Assembly: GCF_900099765.1 (NCBI RefSeq)
Contig: NZ_FNDX01000042.1
Coordinates: forward strand, 1 to 53,901
DNA from: Paenibacillus typhae
GTDB lineage: Bacteria > Bacillota > Bacilli > Paenibacillales > Paenibacillaceae
DNA length: 53,901 nucleotides
Direction of reading: 5' to 3'
Shown one piece after another: positions 32,299 through 41,108 of this stretch. The position numbers and the translations under genes were made by a program. Numbering within the stretch: the first letter of the stretch is position 1; each line of letters starts with the position of its first letter. The notes below the pieces were generated by a model, which saw nothing but the letters and a program-made list of their open reading frames with translations, ran no database searches and was not told the origin of the DNA.

Positions 32299-33291
32299 TC
32301 AAATCCCGTTACCGGCAGTAGGAGAATTACGGGCCATTTCTTCATATAAAGCAGAAGTTTCCCGCAAAGCGGTCATCAGGCTGACTACGAGCTCCTGCGG
32401 CTCGGCTGCCACAGCCTCCTGTCCCAGAGATAATATGATTTTACAGGCAGATTCCAGGGTGTGGAACTCCGCCTCTGCCTCCAGCCAGCCTTCTCTGAAA
32501 GACTGCCGGGTGGACAGAATGGTTGTGTACCGCTCCTGTTGAAGCGCATGCAGCCCCGAGCTGCTGAGCAGCAGGGTTACAGGATAACGGGGCAGTGCTG
32601 CCTTAAATGAAGCAGTGGAATGCTCCCAGTAGCTTGCCAGATCAAACTCCGGCGGACGGGTAAAGGTTTCACTGGTTATTTCGGCCCGGGTAATCCGCGA
32701 AACCCTGAAGGTCCGCATATCACCGCCGCATTCGGCAGCAGTATACCAGACACCGCGTTTGGCTACCAGTCCCAGCGGGGCAATCTTCCGTTCCTTTTGT
32801 TCGCCGTTGTTGCTGTAAATCATGGACACCATCCGGTCAGTCCAAACGGCTTCCTGCAGCAGGGGAAGGTAAGGATAAGCCTCTCCGGAAGGGTGCCAGC
32901 CTGCACCGTCAATATGGATACGCTGAGTCAGGAGCTGGAGCGGAGAATCCTGCGGCTTGGCTGCTGCCGCTGCTTCCAGCTTACGGACGGCAGAAGAGAA
33001 GTCCTCCTGGATCCCCAGCGCCTCCAGAACAGCCGTGTCCGCCGTCAGAAGCAGCGAACCGATCTCCCGGGGCTTCATGCCTGTAAGCGTGGTTCTGTAG
33101 CCTTGGGGCAGCATCCAGCCGCCGTCCCGGCCTCTTTCTGCAATGACAGGAATACCTGACGCACTAAGCGCCTCCATGTCACGCATAACAGTCCTTTCGG
33201 AAACCTCAAGCAGCCCGGCCAGCTCGCGTGTGCTTATCTTGCCGCGGGCTTGCATCAGAAGCACTATGGATAATAAACGGTCTGCCCTCAT
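32299..33291 (-). CDS. YafY-type HTH/WYL transcriptional regulator
   Basis: 330 aa. N-terminal HTH of the DeoR-like/HTH_11 type (STRELAGLLEVSERTVMRDMEAL, read as ISTRELAGLLEVSERTV). The WYL domain lies at about 145-215 (RKIAPLGLVAKRGVWYTAAE) and the C-terminal extension follows. WYL domains bind small ligands or nucleic acid. It is divergent from the SDR gene, with a perfect inverted repeat between them that is its likely operator. AAAGGAGAAC precedes ATG 33291. Confidence 0.9.
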   Translation of the reverse strand: MRADRLLSIVLLMQARGKISTRELAGLLEVSERTVMRDMEALSASGIPVIAERGRDGGWMLPQGYRTTLTGMKPREIGSLLLTADTAVLEALGIQEDFSSAVRKLEAAAAAKPQDSPLQLLTQRIHIDGAGWHPSGEAYPYLPLLQEAVWTDRMVSMIYSNNGEQKERKIAPLGLVAKRGVWYTAAECGGDMRTFRVSRITRAEITSETFTRPPEFDLASYWEHSTASFKAALPRYPVTLLLSSSGLHALQQERYTTILSTRQSFREGWLEAEAEFHTLESACKIILSLGQEAVAAEPQELVVSLMTALRETSALYEEMARNSPTAGNGI

Positions 33292-33351
33292 TTTGTTCTC
33301 CTTTCCTTAATGCTGTCTTGTAATGATCAGTTTATTACCAGTGTATCATTT

Positions 33352-33378
33352 TATATATGTCAATTGGTGACATATATA
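33352..33378. promoter_or_regulatory. perfect 11-bp inverted repeat, likely WYL-regulator operator
   Basis: TATATATGTCA (33352-33362), five-base spacer ATTGG, then its exact complement (33368-33378). It contains TTGACA on the minus strand, which could be the -35 of the regulator gene, and precedes a TATACT box at 33385-33390 on the plus strand. Confidence 0.7.
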
Positions 33379-33453
33379 CCGGTTATACTGATTAAAGACA
33401 GCAGGGAAGCACAGATTATTATGAATGATAACCGGAGAGGAGCGGACTTAAGG

Positions 33454-34293
33454 ATGACACTGCAAGGAAAAGTGGCACTGGTTACCGGAGGAAGCAGAGG
33501 GGCGGGGAGAGGGATTGCCATCGAGCTGGCCCGCGCGGGAGCATTTGTTTATATCACCGGCAGAAGCACGGGACTACAGCAGGCCGGACAAGTAAGGGGG
33601 ACATTAGATACGGTCTGCCAAGAGATTCTGGAGCTCGGCGGTGAAGCGGCCGCAATCCGCTGCGACCATACAAATGATCGGGAGACGGAGAAGGCGATCC
33701 GGCAGATTGCCGAGGAAAAAGGCAGACTTGATATCCTGGTTAATAATGTCTGGGGCGGAAATGCACTGCCGATCGGCCTGGAGCCGTTCTGGGAGCAGCC
33801 GCCGGCACACTGGGACAATATGTTTGAAGCAGGAGTCAGGGCGCAGCTGATGACAAATTATTATGCGGTTCCGCTGATGCGCAAGACTAAGGACAACGGC
33901 GGGCTGATTATCCATACGACATTCTGGGACAGGGATAAATATACGGGCAATTTCTATTATGACCTGGCCAAAAATGCGCTGAACCGTATGGCATACGGTT
34001 TATCCGTAGAGCTTGCTGCAGACGGGATTGCGGTTATACCGCTGTCACCGGGCTGGATGCGTACCGAGCTGGTATTGGCGGAATTCGGTACGGATGAAGA
34101 GCACTGGCAAGAGGTGGAGGCGCTTAAGAATACTGAATCTACGGCGTATATCGGCCGGGCGGCAGCTGCGCTGGCGCAGGATGGCGGGAAGCTGGCCCTA
34201 TCGGGAATCCCGCAGCAGGTCGGGGCGCTTGCAGAGAAGTACGGCTTCACAGATGCGGACGGGCGCAAAGTACCTGTCTTCCGGATGGTTTAA
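33454..34293 (+). CDS. short-chain dehydrogenase/reductase
   Basis: 279 aa. Rossmann motif TGGSRGAG (11-18), NNVWGG in place of NNAG, and catalytic YDLAK (Y169, K173). The position of the usual catalytic serine is TT (155-156), an unusual change. ATG 33421 gives an 11-residue longer protein; neither start has an ideal ribosome-binding site (GGAGAGGAG precedes 33454 by 11 nt). Under likely control of the divergent WYL regulator. Substrate unknown. Confidence 0.88.
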   Translation: MTLQGKVALVTGGSRGAGRGIAIELARAGAFVYITGRSTGLQQAGQVRGTLDTVCQEILELGGEAAAIRCDHTNDRETEKAIRQIAEEKGRLDILVNNVWGGNALPIGLEPFWEQPPAHWDNMFEAGVRAQLMTNYYAVPLMRKTKDNGGLIIHTTFWDRDKYTGNFYYDLAKNALNRMAYGLSVELAADGIAVIPLSPGWMRTELVLAEFGTDEEHWQEVEALKNTESTAYIGRAAAALAQDGGKLALSGIPQQVGALAEKYGFTDADGRKVPVFRMV

Positions 34294-34320
34294 TAACGGA
34301 AGCACTCAATTAAATGGAAA

Positions 34321-34367
34321 ATGCCCGTCGGGAGCAGCGCTGCCTTGAGCGTGTTCCGGACGGGCAT
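34321..34367. terminator. bidirectional terminator between the SDR gene and serA
   Basis: ATGCCCGTC (34321-34329) pairs with 34359-34367; A-rich on the left and T-rich on the right, so it serves both converging genes. Confidence 0.8.
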
Positions 34368-34388
34368 TATTTATTTAGAGAGCTGTTC

Positions 34389-35981
34389 CTACAGCAGAAT
34401 AACTTCTTCCGCAGTATTGATTTCCGGAAGTCCGGCAAGCTTCACCAGCACATCCTGAGGCACCGCTTTATCCACAGTAAGGAGCATGATCGCTGCTCCG
34501 CCGACTATTTTACGGCCTACCTGCATGGACGCGATGTTGACATCATTTTCACCGAGCAAGGTTCCGACAAGACCGATGATCCCCGGCTTATCGTTGTGGG
34601 AGATCAGAATCTGGTTACCTTCCGGCGCAATATCAACCGGGAAGTTGTTCACCTGGACGATGCGTTCGCCGTAGCCCTGAAGAAGCGTACCGGCTACCAG
34701 ACGCACTTCATCCGGATCTGCCTTCAGTGTAACGGTAATCAGGTTCGTAAAGCCCTTGGTCTTTGGCGATTTCGTTACGACAACGTTCACGTCACGGGTT
34801 TTGGCCAGATGCATCGAGTTGACGATATTGACATCGCCCGCGAAGTGGCGGGACAGCACGCCTTTGACTATATAACGGGTCAGCGGCTGGGTATCCACAT
34901 CGGAGAGGTCTCCGGCATACTCAACGTTGATTTCACTGATTGCACCGTGGGTAAGCTGGGTTGCGAAGCTTCCCAGCTTCTCGCCGAGCGTGAAGTACGG
35001 CTGAAGCTTGTTCATTACGCTTGGAGCAACCGGCGGGATGTTGACGGCGTTGATGAACGGCTCGTTGCGCAGAATATGCAGAACCTGCTCCGATACGTCG
35101 ATGGCGACGTTCTCCTGGGCTTCAACGGTCGAAGCACCGAGATGAGGAGTGACAATGATCTTCGGATGCGACAGGAACGGATGGTCAGCCTGCGGCGGCT
35201 CCTTCTCGAATACGTCAAAGGCTGCTCCGGCAACGATGCCGCTGTCGATCGCTTCAACCAGTGCCATTTCATCAATAACACCGCCGCGGGCACAGTTAAC
35301 GATGCGCATGCCCTTTTTCATAACCTCGAACTGCGGGCGGGAGATCATGTGGCGTGTTTCAGGTGTCAGCGGTGTGTGTACAGTAATGAAGTCGGCTCCG
35401 CGCACGATGTCATCCACCGATGCCAGCTTCACTTCCAGCTTCTCAGCACGGTCAGCTGTCAGGAACGGGTCATAGGCAAGAATGCTCATACCGAATGCTT
35501 TGGCGCGCTTGGCTACCTCACTGCCGATCCGGCCCATGCCGAGCACACCGAGTGTCTTGCCGCGCAGCTCAACGCCTAGGAACGTTTTACGGTCCCACAC
35601 ACCGTTGATGGTTTTGGCATAAGCCTGCGGAATGTGGCGGGCCAGCGCCATCATCATGGCAAAGGCATGCTCACAGGTAGTGATGGTGTTTCCGTCCGGA
35701 GCATTAATAACTACGACACCGCGCTGCGTAGCCGCCTCCAGCTTGATGTTGTCAACTCCGACTCCGGCACGGCCGATAACTTTCAGGTTGGTGCCGGCAG
35801 CGATTATTTTCTCAGTAACCGTTGTCTGGCTGCGGACAAGCAGACCGTCATATTCGCCAATGATGGCAATCAGTTCGTCTTCGCTCAGTCCTGTTTTCTT
35901 ATCCACAACTACATCGCTTGCGTCCATCAATTGCTGAATACCCAAATCGCTGATCGGATCCGACACTAATACTTTAAACAT
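34389..35981 (-). CDS. serA: D-3-phosphoglycerate dehydrogenase
   Basis: 530 aa, first step of serine synthesis (3-phosphoglycerate to 3-phosphohydroxypyruvate). The NAD-binding core has LGVLGMGRIGSEVAKRAKAFGM, read as LGMGRIGSEVA; NCARGGVIDE and PHLGAST hold the catalytic Arg and His. An intervening (ASB) domain and a C-terminal ACT domain (about 455-530) follow, the long form that can be serine-regulated. AAGGGGGA precedes ATG 35981. Controlled by the T-box upstream. Confidence 0.96.
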   Translation of the reverse strand: MFKVLVSDPISDLGIQQLMDASDVVVDKKTGLSEDELIAIIGEYDGLLVRSQTTVTEKIIAAGTNLKVIGRAGVGVDNIKLEAATQRGVVVINAPDGNTITTCEHAFAMMMALARHIPQAYAKTINGVWDRKTFLGVELRGKTLGVLGMGRIGSEVAKRAKAFGMSILAYDPFLTADRAEKLEVKLASVDDIVRGADFITVHTPLTPETRHMISRPQFEVMKKGMRIVNCARGGVIDEMALVEAIDSGIVAGAAFDVFEKEPPQADHPFLSHPKIIVTPHLGASTVEAQENVAIDVSEQVLHILRNEPFINAVNIPPVAPSVMNKLQPYFTLGEKLGSFATQLTHGAISEINVEYAGDLSDVDTQPLTRYIVKGVLSRHFAGDVNIVNSMHLAKTRDVNVVVTKSPKTKGFTNLITVTLKADPDEVRLVAGTLLQGYGERIVQVNNFPVDIAPEGNQILISHNDKPGIIGLVGTLLGENDVNIASMQVGRKIVGGAAIMLLTVDKAVPQDVLVKLAGLPEINTAEEVILL

Positions 35982-36189
35982 GGTTTCTTATCCCCCTTAA
36001 AAGTTAAAAAGCTTAATATGCCTAAGGATGCCTTCGAAAGGCACCCGCAGTACCGGAAGCAGTCAAACAGGCTGGCAAACATTGCCGAAATAACGGGGCA
36101 ACGCGCTGTCGCATAAAAGAGAAAGGATGCAGCTATATGCGGAAAGCGGGATATGGGCCTTTTAGACCAATTGTAATGAATCCGGGTAA

Positions 36190-36450
36190 CAAAAAAACTC
36201 CCAACCCCATACTACTGCCGTAGTAAGGGACGAGAGTTGTCGTGGTACCACCCTAATTCACTGCAACTGTTCAGGAAGCAGCCTCATTGGCCGAAAAGGC
36301 CACACTGATAACGGAGATGATCCGATTGCATCTACTATTCGTTCGATACAATATCTCGGGAGCGCTAAAGAACACTGTCCGCCACCGGTTTGCACCAACC
36401 ACCGGCTCTCTGTAGACATTCAGAATCTTTGTTCCTTCATCGGTTTTGCT
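36190..36450 (-). ncRNA. T-box leader of serA
   Basis: On the minus strand AGGGTGGTACCACG (36254-36241) is the T-box sequence that pairs with the uncharged tRNA acceptor end. Upstream is Stem I with the AGAGAGCCGGT...ACCGGTGGC hairpin. Downstream is the terminator AACTC...GAGTT with seven T (36195-36189). Serine codons fit the specifier position: AGC (36366-36364) or TCC (36361-36359); I cannot choose with certainty. Uncharged tRNA-Ser would allow read-through into serA. Confidence 0.93.
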
Positions 36451-36465
36451 TGATTAATTTTTCAT

Positions 36466-36495
36466 AATGTAACATGGTGATGCCAGCTGTGTCAA
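36466..36495 (-). promoter_or_regulatory. promoter of the serA T-box transcript
   Basis: Minus strand TTGACA (36495-36490), 18-bp spacer, TACATT (36471-36466). Confidence 0.65.
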
Positions 36496-36561
36496 TAGGC
36501 TTATTCTGCCCGGACTGCCTTGAAGTGAGCATTATTTTTCGTTATGATGCTATAGCTGGCT

Positions 36562-37470
36562 CTACTCATAAAAGAACGGAAGCTGCGGCATAACTTCTTT
36601 CCCGTAATACTGCTCGCGCCATTTCATGAAGTCCTGTTCCTGCACAGCTCCAGTAGAGATAAGCAGCGTGATGGAGGACTGGACGTCCTTCAGGCCGAGC
36701 GAGCTGGCAGTGCCGGAATAGATCATATCATCAATCTTTGCTGTAATATCCTGCGGATCGTAGGCGCCGTAGATTTTGCGGTTCAGCATGATATTCGCGA
36801 CAGTCGAATTCTTGAGCAGCAGAGGCATCCTTTTCCAGGCCACAAAGGACAGCGTCTTAATCGCCCCTGTCTCTGCAGGAATGCTGCTGCTGGTTTTGGA
36901 ACCCCATTTAAGCATGGATTCATAGAAGTCCTTTTGCCCGAGCAGCCCGAATTTGATGGCACTTGCCGTAAAATTGTCATTCTTCAGCGCCTTGGCGGTT
37001 TCAGAACCGGAGGTGCCCGCAGTCACTTTGCTCGAAGCCTGTGAGAAGAGCGTCAGGCTTTTCAGAATATTGAGCTGGGACTGTGACAGCAGCGGAGAAC
37101 TGGTGAACAGGGAATCCTTACTGACCTTGTCGTATTGTTTGTCAGCCAGGAGGCTGAGATTCTTCAGCGATGCCGCGTTCGTGCGGGCATCCGTGCTGCG
37201 TGCCAGATTATCCACTTCGTTATTCCAATTCCGCTTGAATTCCCGGTAAGGCAAAAATACGTTATGATAGAAAGCAACAAGATCCTGCTGCTGGTACGAC
37301 CCGGAGAATTCCTCCAAAGCCCCTTCAGCATCGGTCAGATGGGCATATTTCGCCTCAGTCTTGTCAGCTCCAACCTTCACTCCCGTAAAAAATGCGGCAA
37401 ATGCGCAGATCAGGAAAAATAGAAAGCCCAGTGTGTATAACATTTGAGTGCGGGAGTTACGGCTATTCAT
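36562..37470 (-). CDS. membrane-anchored hypothetical protein
   Basis: 302 aa. A short basic N-terminus, one membrane segment (about 11-30) and a long extracytoplasmic helical domain rich in S, T, K and A. No catalytic motif recognised. AGAAGGAGCAC precedes ATG 37470. Monocistronic between the serA promoter and the divergent CPBP protease gene. I do not recognise the family; the lack of cysteines and the charged helices suggest a structural or adaptor role in the envelope. Confidence 0.75.
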   Translation of the reverse strand: MNSRNSRTQMLYTLGFLFFLICAFAAFFTGVKVGADKTEAKYAHLTDAEGALEEFSGSYQQQDLVAFYHNVFLPYREFKRNWNNEVDNLARSTDARTNAASLKNLSLLADKQYDKVSKDSLFTSSPLLSQSQLNILKSLTLFSQASSKVTAGTSGSETAKALKNDNFTASAIKFGLLGQKDFYESMLKWGSKTSSSIPAETGAIKTLSFVAWKRMPLLLKNSTVANIMLNRKIYGAYDPQDITAKIDDMIYSGTASSLGLKDVQSSITLLISTGAVQEQDFMKWREQYYGKEVMPQLPFFYE

Positions 37471-37536
37471 AATTTAGTGCTCCTTCTTCTGGGGAAATTA
37501 TCTTATGTAAAAACAAATTAGAACAGGCAGGTTACA

Positions 37537-38130
37537 ATGAAAAAATTCAAATTTGGCAACATCAAGATCAAAAAGGCCGACCCGCAGCAGCTGACAGACA
37601 AGCTGCTTCTGCTAAATCTCTATATTACACAGGGCCTTACTTTATTTATCGGCCTGATATGGATATTATTGCAGAAAAGAAATCCCATTGACATATTAAA
37701 TTTTCCTGACAGCGCACAATTTGTGTTCTGGGGCCTTGGTCTGGCTGGCATTATGCTGGTTGTGGATTTTTTGTTAACACATATTGTACCTCAGGACAGC
37801 ATGGATGACGGAGGCATAAATGAGCTCTTGTTCGGCCGCCGCCCGTTCTGGCATATCATTATCATTGCGGCGATGGTTGCGGTGTGCGAGGAGCTGCTGT
37901 TCCGCGGTGCCATTCAACACGCTTTCGGCCCTTACTGGACCAGTATTTTGTTCGCGGTTATTCATGTCCGCTATCTCCGCCACTGGATTCCGACCGCGTG
38001 GGTATTCCTCAGCAGCTACGGGCTTGGCTATATTTACATTCACACGGGCACATTGTGGGCGCCGATACTTTGCCATTTTCTGATCGACTTGTTTTCAGGC
38101 CTGGTCATCCGCTACAGGAGGGAGTCATGA
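37537..38130 (+). CDS. CPBP-family intramembrane metalloprotease (YpbD-like)
   Basis: 197 aa, about six membrane segments. ABI/CAAX protease motifs are present: EELLFRG (E118, E119, R123), H143 in FAVIHVRY, and a C-terminal LCHFLIDL. Comparable to B. subtilis ypbD, which also lies in a ypbDEFGH group near serA. Start ATG 37537, weak AGGCAGG upstream. It overlaps the following gene by 4 bp, indicating coupled translation. Confidence 0.88.
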   Translation: MKKFKFGNIKIKKADPQQLTDKLLLLNLYITQGLTLFIGLIWILLQKRNPIDILNFPDSAQFVFWGLGLAGIMLVVDFLLTHIVPQDSMDDGGINELLFGRRPFWHIIIIAAMVAVCEELLFRGAIQHAFGPYWTSILFAVIHVRYLRHWIPTAWVFLSSYGLGYIYIHTGTLWAPILCHFLIDLFSGLVIRYRRES

Positions 38131-38507
38131 GCGAGGAATTAAGCCGGGTTAAATCCCGCCGCAAGTCCGCTGAGCGCAAAAGCCGCTCTTCAGCCGGTAT
38201 CAACAGTAAAACAAAAACAGTCCAGACATCAACTGAAGCACACCCCGGACAAGTAGTTAAGCCATCCGGAGGCCTCTCCAGAAAAGCAAGATATGCTTCA
38301 GGAGGCGCCGAGAGGGCGGAAAAGCAACAAAGAGCTGCCGCTGAGGGAGAAGCAGAGACCCCTTCCCGCTCGCAAAGTTATCCTTCTCAGCGTGTCCGGT
38401 GGAGCAAAATATTTGTCAACACGCTTAGCGCCCTGTTTATCCTGCTGCTCGCATTCCTTGTCTGGTGGGGAATCGAGGGCGCACCAGAGCTGAGAAACTT
38501 ATGGTAG
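38127..38507 (+). CDS. small basic single-pass membrane protein
   Basis: 126 aa. The first 95 residues are low-complexity, rich in K, R, S, Q and E. Residues about 97-117 form one membrane helix (VNTLSALFILLLAFLVWW), and about 10 residues follow. It resembles the position of ypbE, but the LysM domain expected there is not visible. AGGAGGGAG precedes ATG 38127; ATGA overlap with the protease gene and 7-bp overlap with the phosphoesterase gene. Function unknown. Confidence 0.75.
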   Translation: MSEELSRVKSRRKSAERKSRSSAGINSKTKTVQTSTEAHPGQVVKPSGGLSRKARYASGGAERAEKQQRAAAEGEAETPSRSQSYPSQRVRWSKIFVNTLSALFILLLAFLVWWGIEGAPELRNLW

Positions 38508-39349
38508 CGGCCTGGATTATCGGTGCCGCCGCTGCCCTTCTGCTTGGACTGGGTATTATAGGCACTATCATGGTTTTTTCCGCTTTCGGGAGGAACATTA
38601 TTGCCGAGGAAATATTCCTTGCCGGCCTGCCGCCGGAATTTGACGGCTTCCGGATTCTGTTTATTACCGATATCCATCGCCGGCGGCTTCCCGAAGACCT
38701 TCTTGCACCGCTGGCCGGAAAGGTGGAAGCCGTCTTTCTGGGCGGTGATATAACGGAGAAGGGCAATCCGCTGACCAGGCTGGCAGATAATATGAAGCTT
38801 GTTGCATCACTTGCTCCGGTGTATGCGGTTCACGGCAACCATGATTACAAGGCAAAGACTAATCTTGCTGATAATATCATCCGGGCCAGCGGAGCAAGGC
38901 TGCTCATGAACGAGAATGTCTCTATTGAGCATCAAGGCGGCAAGCTGCTGCTGACCGGGGTCGACTTCCCGCGGCAGGGGGGCAAAAAGGGGTATGCCCC
39001 TTTGCCGGCGGTCCCTTCCAGGGAAGCTGGCTGCTTCCGGATCATTCTCGTGCATGACCCGCTGTGGCTGTCCGGGCAGGATTCGGTTCCGGCAGACCTG
39101 ATTCTTGCCGGCCATACCCACGGCGGCCAGGTTGTGCTTCCGTTCAGCCTGCAGATGCATGCCGATCCGTTCTACCGTACATACAATGCCGGCAAGTTCA
39201 CCGTACCAAGAAAAGACGGCAGCGGAGCCGAAGCCAAGCTCCTGATCAGCCGGGGCTTCGGTACTGCGCATCTTCCCGTGCGCTGGCGGAGTCCGGCGGA
39301 GATTCATGTGCTTACGCTGCGCCAGGGTAAGGACAGGGGGAAGACCTGA
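38501..39349 (+). CDS. metallophosphoesterase, YpbG/YkuE type
   Basis: 282 aa. N-terminal membrane segment (about 3-27), then a calcineurin-like fold with DIH (D57, H59), GGDIT (D83), GNHD (N113, H114) and GHTHGG. These are the dinuclear metal ligands. Relatives hydrolyse phosphodiesters or lipid pyrophosphates at the membrane; the substrate here is unknown. ATG 38501 is favoured because it begins with the membrane helix; a GTG at 38465 is also open. Last gene of the ypbD-like operon. Confidence 0.88.
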   Translation: MVAAWIIGAAAALLLGLGIIGTIMVFSAFGRNIIAEEIFLAGLPPEFDGFRILFITDIHRRRLPEDLLAPLAGKVEAVFLGGDITEKGNPLTRLADNMKLVASLAPVYAVHGNHDYKAKTNLADNIIRASGARLLMNENVSIEHQGGKLLLTGVDFPRQGGKKGYAPLPAVPSREAGCFRIILVHDPLWLSGQDSVPADLILAGHTHGGQVVLPFSLQMHADPFYRTYNAGKFTVPRKDGSGAEAKLLISRGFGTAHLPVRWRSPAEIHVLTLRQGKDRGKT

Positions 39350-39407
39350 ACCTGACAGCCCGTTGGCGACGTTTTTGTTTTTTTATGTATGGTATTATTG
39401 TAAACGC

Positions 39408-39450
39408 AAAAAAGGGGCCCGCGGCAATAGTGCCTGGGGTCCCTTTTTTT
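39408..39450. terminator. bidirectional terminator
   Basis: A G/C stem flanked by six A on the left and seven T on the right (AAAAAAGGGG...CCCTTTTTTT), between converging genes. Confidence 0.85.
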
Positions 39451-39473
39451 GGAATCGGGTAAGTGCTTTGTGC

Positions 39474-40415
39474 TTAGCGCTGCTTGAGCTCGATGCTGCG
39501 CGGATCAACAAAGCTGTAGCCTTTGCCTTCAAGCGTAGTCAGCAGCGTGTCGAGCGCCTCTACTGTCCAGGGGAGCTCGTGCATAAGGATATTGCTGCCG
39601 GAATGCAGCTGATCCGTCACGTTTTTGACCAAGGTTTCGGTCTTTGCCAAATCCTTCTCCTTCATCTCCCAGTCGAGTGATCCGACAGACCAGGTCATGT
39701 ACAGCATTCCGTTCTCAGCGGCTACCTGCTTGCCGACATCTCCGCCGGCACCATGCGGCGGACGGAAGAAAGCCGGAGCTTCTCCGGTTATTTCCTTGAC
39801 AATGGCCTGGACATCCCCGATCTGTTTTTGCACTTCTACGTAACTTTTATCCTTCAGCACGATATGATCCCAGCTGTGATTGCCGATAATACCTCCGCGC
39901 TCATGCAGCAGCTTCAGCAGCTCGGGATGCTCCTTTACCCTATAGCCGTTAACAAAGAAGATCGCCTTGGCCTGATGCTTGTCCAGCGTATCCATGAGGG
40001 CGTTGATCATCTCCGCTTCCTTAGGGCCGTCATCAAACGTAAGCAGGACTACCTTTTTGTCCGTACCTTCCTCATTGGGAACAATATCGTAATTTTTGTT
40101 CATATGGTACAGCAGCGGAATTTCGGTAGCCGCCGGCTCACTGCTTGGGGGAGTGGCTGTGCTGGATCCCGGAGCAGCTGAAGCTGACGGGGCTATGGTT
40201 GCTTCCGTGCCATCCTTTGGTGCCGGACTGGAGGATGCGCTTGGAGCTACAGTGCCTGCGGCATCTTCCTGCGGTGCTGCTGACACTTCTGCAGTTGCAG
40301 CCGGAGCTGTCGCAGTACCGCCCTGTGCAAGGTCTTCATTGTTGTTGCCGCTGCAGGCTGACAGCAAAAGGGTTGCCAGCAGCAGGGCTGTGATTGCTTT
40401 ACCCACTTTTTTCAT
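39474..40415 (-). CDS. polysaccharide deacetylase lipoprotein (NodB domain)
   Basis: 313 aa. Lipobox LLSAC gives lipidated C21. A Pro/Ala/Ser/Thr-rich spacer (about 30-100) resembles a wall-spanning linker. The NodB domain has TFDDGP (D128, D129), GNHSWDH (H180, H184) and FRPPHGAGG. It probably removes acetyl groups from peptidoglycan or another surface polymer. The frame stays open to 40868, but the lipoprotein signal sets the start at ATG 40415. Its ribosome-binding site (AAGAAAGCGAG) is weak. Divergent from the gene at 40501. Confidence 0.9.
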   Translation of the reverse strand: MKKVGKAITALLLATLLLSACSGNNNEDLAQGGTATAPAATAEVSAAPQEDAAGTVAPSASSSPAPKDGTEATIAPSASAAPGSSTATPPSSEPAATEIPLLYHMNKNYDIVPNEEGTDKKVVLLTFDDGPKEAEMINALMDTLDKHQAKAIFFVNGYRVKEHPELLKLLHERGGIIGNHSWDHIVLKDKSYVEVQKQIGDVQAIVKEITGEAPAFFRPPHGAGGDVGKQVAAENGMLYMTWSVGSLDWEMKEKDLAKTETLVKNVTDQLHSGSNILMHELPWTVEALDTLLTTLEGKGYSFVDPRSIELKQR

Positions 40416-40500
40416 CTCGCTTTCTTGTTGTTTGGCTGTATGAGCGGGAATCTTTCCGCGAACACTAAGCATGATTTTACCATACAAGGAGGTTAGAGAT

Positions 40501-40881
40501 ATGAATACTTCGTCATTTCTGTGCGGAGTTGTGCTTGGTGCAGCCGCAAGTATGATTATGTCCAGAAAACGCGGCGCCATGATGTCCTCGCTCATGCAGT
40601 CCGGCGGCCAGCTCCAGGGTGCAGGGGAAAAAGCGCGTGACAAAATTGTGGGCATGGCGTTGACCGGGTTCGGCAGCACGGCAGCTGACGGCTCACATGA
40701 CAAAGCAGACAAAACAGAACACAAGACATCTTCCCAGGCCGGACACAAAGACGATACATCGCTGAAGTCGAGGGAGTCCAACCTGAACATGCTGAAGGAT
40801 TTCATCCGTACAAATCCCGATGTAAAACATGAAGTGGAGCAGATTCTGAAGGACACGCATACAGTCATACCCGGTTTGTAA
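40501..40881 (+). CDS. small YtxH-like hypothetical protein
   Basis: 126 aa. An N-terminal hydrophobic stretch with small residues (SFLCGVVLGAAASMIMS) is followed by basic residues and a hydrophilic, Lys/Asp/Ser-rich tail. The layout is that of YtxH-type general-stress or envelope proteins; similarity is only general. AAGGAGG lies 9 nt before ATG 40501, giving high confidence that it is translated. Ends at a strong terminator. Confidence 0.8.
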   Translation: MNTSSFLCGVVLGAAASMIMSRKRGAMMSSLMQSGGQLQGAGEKARDKIVGMALTGFGSTAADGSHDKADKTEHKTSSQAGHKDDTSLKSRESNLNMLKDFIRTNPDVKHEVEQILKDTHTVIPGL

Positions 40882-40898
40882 CCGCAAGGCAGCAGTAC

Positions 40899-40944
40899 AG
40901 AATCATTTTGGGGATGATTCCATCCGCAGAATGATTCTTTTTTT
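40899..40944 (+). terminator. terminator of the YtxH-like gene
   Basis: AGAATCATT (40899-40907) is perfectly complementary to 40930-40938, with inner GGATGATTCCATCC pairing, then seven T. Confidence 0.92.
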
Positions 40945-41108
40945 GTTCAAAATGGGGGCATAGTGGTAATGAATGATTAAATATATTTATTTACGTGCAT
41001 TTAGTGCGCCAAAATGATAACATACTTACATAGTAACCATTTTTGGCTCATTACTCGGGACTCATCATACATTAATATTAAATGAGCTTGCAAAAGGAGG
41101 ATCCTGTC

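Noticed and set aside
34314..35579. 421-codon frame opposite serA
   Set aside because: Antisense shadow created by codon bias in serA; overlaps the shared terminator.
40416..40868. Upstream extension of the polysaccharide deacetylase frame
   Set aside because: It is antisense to a gene with a strong ribosome-binding site, and the lipoprotein signal peptide begins at ATG 40415.
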